The translations under genes were made by a program, and so were the position numbers. This document shows positions 56,826 to 64,000 of a stretch of 64,000 bases of DNA, one piece after another. The stretch spans positions 410,704 through 474,703 of the forward strand of contig NZ_RSED01000001.1 of assembly GCF_003933735.1 (NCBI RefSeq), written 5' to 3'. A model generated the notes under the pieces. It did not search any database. It was given only the letters and a program-made list of their open reading frames with translations, and had not been told where the DNA came from. Source of the DNA: Aquabacterium soli (lineage in GTDB: Bacteria > Pseudomonadota > Gammaproteobacteria > Burkholderiales > Burkholderiaceae_C). Every line of letters begins with the position of its first letter. The first letter of the stretch is position 1.

Positions 56826-57812
56826 ATGCAAACCACGTTGCTGAAACCCAAAGCCATCCAGGTGGAGCCGCTGGGCGGCCACCGCGCCAAAGTCACACTC
56901 GAGCCTTTCGAGCGCGGCTATGGCCACACGCTCGGCAACGCGCTGCGGCGCGTGCTGCTGTCGTCGATGGTGGGTTTTGCGCCGACGGAAGTCACCATCG
57001 CCGGTGTGCTGCACGAATACTCCACGCTGGACGGCGTGCAGGAAGACGTCGTGCACATCATGCTGAACCTCAAGGGCGTGGTGTTCCGTCTGCACAACCG
57101 TGACGAAGTCACCCTGGTGCTGCGCAAGGATGGCGAAGGCCCGGTCACGGCCGCCGACATCCAGACCCCCCACGACGTCGAGATCGTGAACCCCAACCAT
57201 GTCATCTGCCACCTGTCGCAAGGCGGCAAGCTGGACATGCAGATCAAGGTCGAGAAGGGCCGTGGCTATGTGCCCGGTACCCTGCGCCGCTACGGCGAAG
57301 AGACCAAGGCCATCGGCCGCATCGTGCTGGACGCGTCTTTCTCTCCCGTCAAGCGCGTGAGCTACACGGTCGAAAGCGCCCGTGTGGAGCAGCGTACCGA
57401 CCTGGACAAGCTGGTCATGGAAATCGAAACCAACGGCGCCATCTCGCCCGAGGAAGCGATCCGTGCGTCGGCCAAGATCCTGGTGGAGCAACTGGCCGTG
57501 TTCGCACAGCTGGAAGGCAGCGAGCTGGGCGGCTTCATCGATGCGCCTGCCAAGGCTGCGCAGAACTTCGATCCGATCCTGCTGCGTCCTGTGGACGAGC
57601 TGGAACTGACCGTGCGTTCGGCCAACTGCCTGAAGGCCGAGAACATTTACTACATCGGCGACCTGATCCAGCGCACCGAGACCGAGCTGCTCAAGACCCC
57701 GAACCTGGGTCGCAAGTCGCTCAACGAAATCAAGGAAGTGCTGGCGTCGCGTGGTCTGGCCCTGGGCTCGCGCCTGGAAGCCTGGCCGCCTCAAGGTCTG
57801 GACAAGCGTTGA
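56826..57812 (+). CDS. rpoA: RNA polymerase alpha subunit
   Basis: A 328-residue protein. The N-terminal domain (residues 1-230) handles dimerisation and beta/beta' assembly, with [20 protein letters not shown]. After a flexible linker, the C-terminal domain (about 250-315) contacts promoters and activators, with [40 protein letters not shown] and [16 protein letters not shown]. It follows rpsD by 143 bases and is followed by rplQ after 90 bases. Confidence 0.98.
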   Translation: MQTTLLKPKAIQVEPLGGHRAKVTLEPFERGYGHTLGNALRRVLLSSMVGFAPTEVTIAGVLHEYSTLDGVQEDVVHIMLNLKGVVFRLHNRDEVTLVLRKDGEGPVTAADIQTPHDVEIVNPNHVICHLSQGGKLDMQIKVEKGRGYVPGTLRRYGEETKAIGRIVLDASFSPVKRVSYTVESARVEQRTDLDKLVMEIETNGAISPEEAIRASAKILVEQLAVFAQLEGSELGGFIDAPAKAAQNFDPILLRPVDELELTVRSANCLKAENIYYIGDLIQRTETELLKTPNLGRKSLNEIKEVLASRGLALGSRLEAWPPQGLDKR

Positions 57813-57902
57813 TATTTTGAAAGTGGGTGGCTCACAGAGCCATCCGGTGCACCCGGCGGTACCTTGAAACGGCCGTCGGTTTTATAAGGAAAGGAAAGCA
57901 CC

Positions 57903-58295
57903 ATGCGTCACGGAAACGGACTCCGTAAACTCAACCGCACCTCGTCGCATCGCCTGGCGATGCTGCGCAACATGGCCAACTCGCTCATCGAGCACGAAGC
58001 CATCAAGACCACGGTCCCCAAGGCCAAGGAACTGCGCCGCGTTGTCGAGCCTTTGATCACCCTGGCCAAGGAGCCGACAGTGGCCAATCGCCGTCTGGCG
58101 TTCGACCGCCTGCGCAACCGCGACAACGTGGTCAAGCTGTTCGACGTGCTGGGCCCTCGTTTCGCCAAGCGCCCTGGTGGCTACACCCGCATCCTGAAGA
58201 TGGGCTTCCGCGTGGGCGACAACGCTCCGATGGCCTACATGGAGCTGGTTGAGCGCACGGAAGAGGCTGAGGCCCCTGAAGCTGCTGCTGAATAA
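57903..58295 (+). CDS. rplQ: 50S ribosomal protein L17
   Basis: A 130-residue protein, starting [20 protein letters not shown], with [40 protein letters not shown] and an acidic Glu/Ala-rich tail. It is the last gene of the run and is followed by a strong terminator at 58341. AAGGAAAGG provides the ribosome site. Confidence 0.98.
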   Translation: MRHGNGLRKLNRTSSHRLAMLRNMANSLIEHEAIKTTVPKAKELRRVVEPLITLAKEPTVANRRLAFDRLRNRDNVVKLFDVLGPRFAKRPGGYTRILKMGFRVGDNAPMAYMELVERTEEAEAPEAAAE

Positions 58296-58340
58296 GCAGA
58301 CACTTTGAACGGTGGTGCAAGCCGTCGTCCATTGAAGAAG

Positions 58341-58364
58341 CCGGCAGTGATGCCGGTTTTTTTT
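58341..58364 (+). terminator. Intrinsic terminator of the ribosomal operon
   Basis: CCGGCA-GTGA-TGCCGG is a perfect 6-bp stem followed by eight T residues (58357-58364), 45 bases after the rplQ stop. It is strong by shape. Confidence 0.92.
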
Positions 58365-58397
58365 ATTGGCGCTTTCAGATAAGTTTTCTGCGCAACC

Positions 58398-58427
58398 TTG
58401 TGCAAATCAGCAAAAGCATGCTATAGT
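58398..58427 (+). promoter_or_regulatory. Promoter of the initiator tRNA gene
   Basis: TTGTGC (58398-58403) and TATAGT (58422-58427) are separated by 18 bases. A start near 58434 is just before the tRNA at 58440, as expected for a tRNA gene. Confidence 0.65.
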
Positions 58428-58439
58428 TTACTTCTCTGC

Positions 58440-58516
<77 letters not shown>

Positions 58517-58519
58517 CTT

Positions 58520-58865
58520 TTAGTGAACAAACGCCGGCCAGTCCGGCGTTTGTGCTTTCTGCGTAAGTTTCACCTTCACGCACGCGATGCGCACCTCACC
58601 CAGCAGGGCGCGCAAGGCCTCACGGGCTTCAGCCACGTTGTCGATCTGCTCCAAGCTGTTGACCAGTTGCTGGTAGATGTCTTTCGCCCTTGGCAGGATT
58701 TGCGACGGTTCAACCTGCTCTATGGCCTCCAGTTCGGCCTTGGCCTCGGCTTGCCGAGCCTCTGCGGCCAGTAGCGCTTCATCAGTGGTCGTCGTGAAGA
58801 TGCCGGCCTTGATCGCCGCGAGGATGTTGGATGCCTCTTGCTGTGCCTTGTACGAGGGAGCCGGC
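58520..58865 (-). pseudogene. C-terminal remnant of a serine site-specific recombinase
   Basis: An open stretch of about 115 codons on the minus strand resembles the helical C-terminal part of large serine recombinases: AQQEASNILAAIKAG, ALLAAEARQAEAKAELEAIE and NVAEAREALRALLGEVRIAC. The catalytic N-terminal domain with its Ser and the recombinase domain are missing; the upstream neighbour is a PEP-CTERM gene ending at 58866. The stop codon TAA (58522-58520) lies 4 bases past the tRNA CCA end. I infer a decayed integrative element at the initiator tRNA. The frame stays open to 58924, so a short functional protein cannot be ruled out, but nothing suggests it. Confidence 0.65.
58527..58553. terminator. 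Long hairpin after the initiator tRNA
   Basis: ACAAACGCCGG-CCAGT-CCGGCGTTTGT is a perfect 11-bp stem, 11 bases past the tRNA end, followed by GCTTTCT. It probably terminates the tRNA transcript. It lies inside the last codons of the recombinase remnant. Confidence 0.75.
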
Positions 58866-59420
58866 TCAGATCTTGGTTGACGCTTTGTCAGATGACCTCG
58901 CTCGACGCGCAGCCAACACGGCAACCAAGCCCAGCACCATCAACGCGCTCGTGCCTGGCTCCGGGATGCTGGCAACCTGAGTCAGAGTCGCCAGCGAACT
59001 GGACGATGAGCTCGTGCTGAAACGCGTGCCGATGAAGTCAGACAAGGTCCGGCCGTTGAACTCTGCCAGGGCATAGCTGCTGAACAGGCTCAGGTCGGCG
59101 CGGAAGTAGAGCTCAACGCCAGAACCCAGCGCATTGATCTGGACGAAGTCGGCCAACTCCCAGAAGCTGTTGTTCGACAATTGCAGGATCGGGTTGGCCA
59201 GTGAGACGCCATCTAACGAGAACGACAACAAGTCGTAGCGCACAACCTGCGTGCTAGAGGGCTGCGGTGTGGGCTGCGCATCGTTGTAGCTGAAGCTTCC
59301 GTAGTGGCCATCCACGGTGGTGAACTCGTAGGTGACGGGCGCAGCGAAAGCGCCGGCTGACAATGCCATGCTGGCGGCGAGGGCCGCGTACCGAATAGCG
59401 TGTAAGACGGAGTTCGACAT
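58866..59420 (-). CDS. PEP-CTERM sorting-domain protein (second)
   Basis: A 184-residue exported protein. It has a signal peptide (AALAASMALSAGAFA then AP) and a small beta-rich domain (YEFTTVDGHYGSFSYND at its start, as in many PEP-CTERM proteins). The C-terminal signal is IPEPGTSALMVLGLVAVLAA, then RRAR and an unusually long polar tail SSDKASTKI. That tail abuts the recombinase remnant, so the original C-terminus may have been changed by the insertion. A Ser-rich linker precedes the PEP motif. No exosortase is in view. Confidence 0.88.
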   Translation of the reverse strand: MSNSVLHAIRYAALAASMALSAGAFAAPVTYEFTTVDGHYGSFSYNDAQPTPQPSSTQVVRYDLLSFSLDGVSLANPILQLSNNSFWELADFVQINALGSGVELYFRADLSLFSSYALAEFNGRTLSDFIGTRFSTSSSSSSLATLTQVASIPEPGTSALMVLGLVAVLAARRARSSDKASTKI

Positions 59421-59685
59421 GGCCTGGTCCCTTTTTAGTGAGGCCGCGTAGGCCCCGTCTGGACCTTATACGGCTAAAGGGCCCGCCCGCATCTATTCCA
59501 ACATTTCGGGTGGATTTGTTTCCCTTGATCGAGGGGCTTCCTTCATCCCTGCAAAGCTGTGCTCTGCTGCGCCGCGTGAGGAAGTGCCGCAGCCCGATCG
59601 GATTGCCTTGATCCGGGGACATGCAATGAAGTTGGCGCCGGCTGGTGCTCTGCTTGCGCCGACGTGATCATGAATGACCAATCAG

Positions 59686-59949
59686 TCATTCATCCAGGGT
59701 GATGGAGCAGGATTTCAATCCAAGGGCCTTGCATACCGCTGTTTCCGCTCCATCCCAGGCGTCAGCCTCGGCCACTTCGAAGGGCACTTCCACGCCCGCA
59801 TCGTTGAAGAGCTCTCTGTTGAAGCTGGATGTGGCCGCGTCCTCGGGCGAGATGCCAAGCTTCTGGAAGTATTCGACCAACCAGGCCGCGGCCTTGGTGT
59901 GTTGGTCGGGCGACGCTCCGGGGATGTCGACGGTGATGGTGGTGCTCAT
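59686..59949 (-). CDS. Small acidic protein of unknown function
   Basis: An 87-residue protein, MSTTITVDIPGASPDQHTKA to SCSITLDE. It has no signal peptide or membrane helix; it looks soluble and acidic, with a helical centre (AAWLVEYFQKLGISPEDAAT) and two cysteines (AVCKALGLKSCSI). ATG 59949 gives the compact form. The 265 bases up to the PEP-CTERM gene at 59420 and the 220 bases after its own start hold nothing I can identify. Coding is supported by length and a balanced composition, not by homology. Confidence 0.55.
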   Translation of the reverse strand: MSTTITVDIPGASPDQHTKAAAWLVEYFQKLGISPEDAATSSFNRELFNDAGVEVPFEVAEADAWDGAETAVCKALGLKSCSITLDE

Positions 59950-60169
59950 GGGCGAATTACACCACCAGAACGTTCTTCCTGGCATCGTCCATCGGTGCTG
60001 TGGTCATGGTGACCGACATGCTTCACACCCCACACCCCCATGGCCTCGACGATCAGTTGGAGCCGTTCTTCGGCTTGGGGCAGCAACCTCCATGCAAGCA
60101 CGAAGGATCCTCAAAGCAGGAGATCAGCACCCAAAAAAGGTCACCATGAGTGTCGGCTCCTTTGCAGGC

Positions 60170-60328
60170 TCAGCCCTTGAGGATTTGATCCCTGCGTTTC
60201 GATTCAGCCGCCCGCTGCTTGGCTTCCGCCGATACCCATATCGGTTTGAAGCCCGTGAATTTGGAAAGCAGCAGGCCGAGAACGACCAGTGCGAGGAAGC
60301 CGGCGAAGCCGATGGCGATGAGGTTCAT
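60170..60328 (-). CDS. Small single-pass membrane protein
   Basis: A 52-residue protein, starting MNLIAIGFAGFLALVVLGLL with one membrane helix (about 3-24), then a basic cytoplasmic-type tail (KQRAAESKRRDQILKG). Such short membrane proteins are common, and function cannot be predicted. ATG 60328 is chosen over 60379 because it begins directly at the helix. It lies 60 bases after dadA on the same strand, so it might be read from the same transcript. Confidence 0.55.
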   Translation of the reverse strand: MNLIAIGFAGFLALVVLGLLLSKFTGFKPIWVSAEAKQRAAESKRRDQILKG

Positions 60329-60388
60329 TGGCCATGGTACTCCTTCGAGGCGCTGCGTGGGTGAGACTCCATGGCCCATGGATGCGAG

Positions 60389-61669
60389 TCAAGGAACCGG
60401 AACAGGGCTTGGGTTCACTCGCCTGTCGTAGCGGGCCAGACCTAGGTCGTCAGCCTGGATCTCCGGCACGCGGCCGGACATCAGATCGGCCAGCAAGCGG
60501 CCCGAACCGCAGGCCATGGTCCATCCCAGCGTGCCGTGCCCGGTGTTCAGGTACAGGTTGCGCAGCGGGGTGGCGCCTACGATGGGCGTGCCATCGGGGG
60601 TCATGGGGCGCAGGCCGGCCCAGAAGGAGGCCTTGGGAAGATGGCCTGCGTCCGGGAAAAGGCCGTCGAGGCACATCTCCAGTGTCATGCGGCGATGGGC
60701 ACGAAGGCTCAGGTCGAAGCCACGCAGTTCGGCCATCCCTCCCACGCGGATGCGTTGATCAAGTCGTGTGATCGCGACCTTGTGGCTCTCGTCGAGCACC
60801 GTTGACTGAGGCGCGCGCGCCGGGTCCACGATGGGCACGGTGAGCGAGTAGCCCTTGACAGGGTAGACGGGGATGTCCACCAGGGATTGCAGCAGGCCCG
60901 TGGAGAAGGCTCCCAGCGCGAGCACATAGGCATCGGCGCGCCAGGTCTGCCCGTCCATGCGGACGCCAGTGATCTGCTGGTGATCCGCTTCGAGGGCATG
61001 GATGGTCGCGCCGAAGTGAAAGTTCACGCCCAGTGCGCGTGACAGATCGGCCAGGCGCGTGGTGAAGAGCTGACAATCGCCTGTTTCATCGCCTGGCAGG
61101 CGCAGGCCACCGACCAGGATGTCGGTGTTCAGGGCGGGCTCGACACGGCGCAAGGCCAAAGCGTTGTCCAGCAGCTCGTGAGGCACGCCGGCGCTTTTCA
61201 GCACGGCGACGTCCTTGGCGGTGTTGGCCAGTTGCTCCGGTGTGCGAAAGACCTGCAGCGTGCCTTGCTGGCGGCCTTCATACGCGATGCCCGTGTCCTC
61301 CCGCAAGGTGCGCAGGCAATCGCGGCTGTATTCGGCCAGGCGCACCATGCGCGCCTTGTTGATGGCGTAGTGCTCGGGCGTGCACTGGCGCAGCAGCTGC
61401 CACATCCAGCGCCATTGCGCCAGGCTGCCATCCAGGCCGATGGCCAGGGGCGCGTGGGCCTGCAGCATCCACTTCAGGGCCTTGAGCGGCACGCCGGGTG
61501 CGGCCCAGGGCGAGGCATAGCCCGGAGATATCTGCCCGGCATTGGCGAAGCTGGTTTCTTGCGCGGGGCCGGGCTGCCGGTCGACCACGCTGACCTCGTG
61601 GCCGGCCCGCGCCAGGTAGTAGGCCGTGGTGGTGCCGATGACGCCGCTGCCCAGAACAATGATCTTCAT
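60389..61669 (-). CDS. dadA: D-amino acid dehydrogenase
   Basis: A 426-residue FAD enzyme that oxidises D-amino acids, mainly D-alanine, to 2-oxo acids and passes electrons to the respiratory chain. The FAD-binding motif is [20 protein letters not shown] (residues 4-23), followed by VSVVDRQ. Other signatures are [31 protein letters not shown] and the C-terminal [20 protein letters not shown]. It is the last gene of the minus-strand catabolic set, 38 bases after mmsA. No alanine racemase (dadX) lies beside it. Confidence 0.93.
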   Translation of the reverse strand: MKIIVLGSGVIGTTTAYYLARAGHEVSVVDRQPGPAQETSFANAGQISPGYASPWAAPGVPLKALKWMLQAHAPLAIGLDGSLAQWRWMWQLLRQCTPEHYAINKARMVRLAEYSRDCLRTLREDTGIAYEGRQQGTLQVFRTPEQLANTAKDVAVLKSAGVPHELLDNALALRRVEPALNTDILVGGLRLPGDETGDCQLFTTRLADLSRALGVNFHFGATIHALEADHQQITGVRMDGQTWRADAYVLALGAFSTGLLQSLVDIPVYPVKGYSLTVPIVDPARAPQSTVLDESHKVAITRLDQRIRVGGMAELRGFDLSLRAHRRMTLEMCLDGLFPDAGHLPKASFWAGLRPMTPDGTPIVGATPLRNLYLNTGHGTLGWTMACGSGRLLADLMSGRVPEIQADDLGLARYDRRVNPSPVPVP

Positions 61670-61707
61670 GGGGCGGCCTGCATGCGTGGCACCAGGGCGT
61701 TTTCAGC

Positions 61708-63219
61708 TCACTGGCTGCTCGGGAAGTTGAACACCGCCTTCTCACGCACGCCGGACGAAGGCCAGCGCTGCGTGATGGTCTTGCGGCGCGTGTAGAAGCG
61801 CACGCCATCCGGGCCGTAGGCGCTCAGGTCACCGAACAGCGAGCGTTTCCAGCCGCCGAAGCTGTGGAAGGCCACGGGCACGGGCAGCGGCACGTTCACA
61901 CCCACCATGCCGACCTTGATGCGGTCGGTGAAGTAGCGTGCGGCCTCGCCGTCGCGCGTGAAGATGCAGGTGCCGTTGCCATACTCGTGCGCATCGATCA
62001 GGGCCATGGCCTCGTCGAGCGAGGGCACGCGCACGAGGCTGAGTACCGGGCCGAAGATCTCGTCGCGGTAGATGCTCATCTCGGGCTTGACACGGTCGAA
62101 AAGGCAGCCGCCCAGGAAGTAGCCGTCGCCCGCGTCCTTGACCTGTACCTGCCGGCCATCGACCACCAGCTGTGCGCCTTCGTGCACTCCGGCGTCCACA
62201 TAGCCACGCACCTTGTCGAAGTGGGCGCGCGTGACCAGCGGGCCCATGTCGTTGCCTTCCACGGTGCCGGGGCCCACCTTCATCTGGCTGAGGGCGGTGG
62301 CCAGGCGGTCGGCCAGCGCATCACCGATCGCGTCACCCACGGCGACCACCACGGGGATGGCCATGCAGCGTTCGCCGCAGGATCCATAAGCCGCGCCCAT
62401 CAGCGCCGACACGGCGTTGTCCAGATCCGCGTCGGGCATGACCACTGCATGGTTCTTGGCACCGCCCAGGGCCTGCACGCGCTTGCCGCTGGCACAGCCG
62501 CGGGTGTAGATGGATTCGGCGATGGGGGTGGAGCCGACGAAGCTCACGGCCTGCACGATCGGGCTGTCGAGCAGCGTGTCCACGGCCTCCTTGTCGCCAT
62601 TGACCACGTTGAGCACGCCCGGCGGCAGGCCGGCTTCCAGCGCCAGTTGCGCCAGCAGCAGGGTGGAGGAGGGCGTCTTCTCCGACGGCTTGAGCACAAA
62701 GGTGTTGCCGCAGACGACGGCCAGCGGCCACATCCACAGCGGCACCATGGCCGGGAAGTTGAAGGGCGTGATGCCGGCGACCACGCCGAGCGGCTGGAAC
62801 TCGCTCCATGAGTCGATGGCCGGGCCGACGTTCTTGGTGTGCTCGCCCTTGAGCAACTCGGGCGCGCCACACGCGAACTCCACGTTCTCGATGCCCCGCT
62901 GCAACTCACCCAGCGCGTCGCTCAGCACCTTGCCGTGCTCGGAAGTGATGAGCGCGCAGATCTGGTCGGATCGTTCTTCGAGCAGTTGCTTGAAGCGGTA
63001 CATCACGCGGGCGCGCTTGGCCGGGGGGGTGTCGCGCCAGGCGGGGAAGGCTGCATGGGCGCTGTTGATGGCCTGCTCGACCGTGGTCTTGGAGGCCAGG
63101 GCCACGCGCTTGGTGACGCGGCCTTGGGCGGGGTCGTAAACCTCTTGTGTGCGTGCTGTGTCAGAAACAGTCTGGCCGTTGATGAGGTGTCCGACGGTCT
63201 GCATGGTGGTGCTGCTCAT
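61708..63219 (-). CDS. mmsA: Methylmalonate/malonate-semialdehyde dehydrogenase (CoA-acylating)
   Basis: A 503-residue aldehyde-dehydrogenase-family enzyme that turns methylmalonate semialdehyde into propionyl-CoA or malonate semialdehyde into acetyl-CoA, with loss of CO2. Signatures are [60 protein letters not shown] and the catalytic Cys in [15 protein letters not shown]. The [20 protein letters not shown] segment is specific to the MmsA branch. ATG 63219 is chosen; the frame runs on upstream. It lies 70 bases after the aminotransferase gene, consistent with beta-alanine degradation. Confidence 0.94.
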   Translation of the reverse strand: MSSTTMQTVGHLINGQTVSDTARTQEVYDPAQGRVTKRVALASKTTVEQAINSAHAAFPAWRDTPPAKRARVMYRFKQLLEERSDQICALITSEHGKVLSDALGELQRGIENVEFACGAPELLKGEHTKNVGPAIDSWSEFQPLGVVAGITPFNFPAMVPLWMWPLAVVCGNTFVLKPSEKTPSSTLLLAQLALEAGLPPGVLNVVNGDKEAVDTLLDSPIVQAVSFVGSTPIAESIYTRGCASGKRVQALGGAKNHAVVMPDADLDNAVSALMGAAYGSCGERCMAIPVVVAVGDAIGDALADRLATALSQMKVGPGTVEGNDMGPLVTRAHFDKVRGYVDAGVHEGAQLVVDGRQVQVKDAGDGYFLGGCLFDRVKPEMSIYRDEIFGPVLSLVRVPSLDEAMALIDAHEYGNGTCIFTRDGEAARYFTDRIKVGMVGVNVPLPVPVAFHSFGGWKRSLFGDLSAYGPDGVRFYTRRKTITQRWPSSGVREKAVFNFPSSQ

Positions 63220-63289
63220 TGTTGTTCGGTGCTGTTCTTGTCTTGGGACTTGTCTTGGGCGTGTGTTGGAAGGATTGTCGCGGAAGGGC

Positions 63290-64000
<711 letters not shown>

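Noticed and set aside
59950..60169. Search for a gene between the two small minus-strand proteins
   Set aside because: Only short frames of shadow composition were found; I see nothing supportable there.

Overview
The window is high-GC DNA from a betaproteobacterium of the order Burkholderiales, probably near Aquabacterium, Ideonella, Leptothrix or Rubrivivax. That placement is inferred from the ribosomal gene order, PEP-CTERM proteins, an EpsA-type regulator, the DUF1840 and SapC proteins, and family I lipases with a Lif foldase. No marker was compared with a database. No CRISPR array, complete insertion sequence or prophage was seen.

Layout. 1-1.9 kb (+): the end of a type II secretion-type pseudopilin cluster, then an EpsA-like LuxR-type regulator. 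2.0-23.5 kb (-): one long co-directional block. In transcription order it holds a PEP-CTERM protein, a secreted protein of unknown function, a TpsB transporter and a 3852-residue filamentous-haemagglutinin-like TpsA exoprotein. These are followed by an ExbB-like channel fused to a periplasmic DUF2341/LamG-like region, two ExbD proteins, a TonB-like protein, a porin and a periplasmic coiled-coil protein. 23.8-27.1 kb: a secreted ankyrin protein, a divergent membrane-anchored protein of unknown function, a DUF1840 protein and a histidine phosphatase. 27.1-33.8 kb: a TetR repressor, an AcrR-like operator and a complete RND tripartite efflux operon. 33.9-41.2 kb: SapC, UbiA, ProC, YggS, then pilT, a cyclic-nucleotide-binding-fold gene, pilU and a beta-hydroxyacid dehydrogenase. 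41.2-43.8 kb: BON lipoprotein, diaA, yraN and rsmI, matching the E. coli yraL-yraP neighbourhood. 44.0-47.3 kb: two tandem secreted lipases and their membrane-anchored foldase. 47.3-58.3 kb: tldD and a spc/alpha ribosomal-protein run from rplN to rplQ, including secY and rpoA and lacking infA. 58.4-60.3 kb: an initiator tRNA, a serine-recombinase remnant, a second PEP-CTERM protein and two small proteins. 60.4-64.0 kb (-): dadA, mmsA and a truncated omega-aminotransferase, consistent with amino-acid or beta-alanine catabolism.

The most interesting unit is 2.0-21.1 kb. A two-partner secretion pair sits in line with what looks like its own proton-driven TonB/ExbB/ExbD complex, whose channel subunit carries a large periplasmic lectin-like region, plus a porin. 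I infer a dedicated, energised cell-surface system. Other signals worth checking are a sigma-54-like promoter before the PEP-CTERM gene, a promoter/terminator overlap before the dehydrogenase at 40298, a lipase duplicate that has lost both mature-domain cysteines, and a recombinase remnant directly behind the initiator tRNA.
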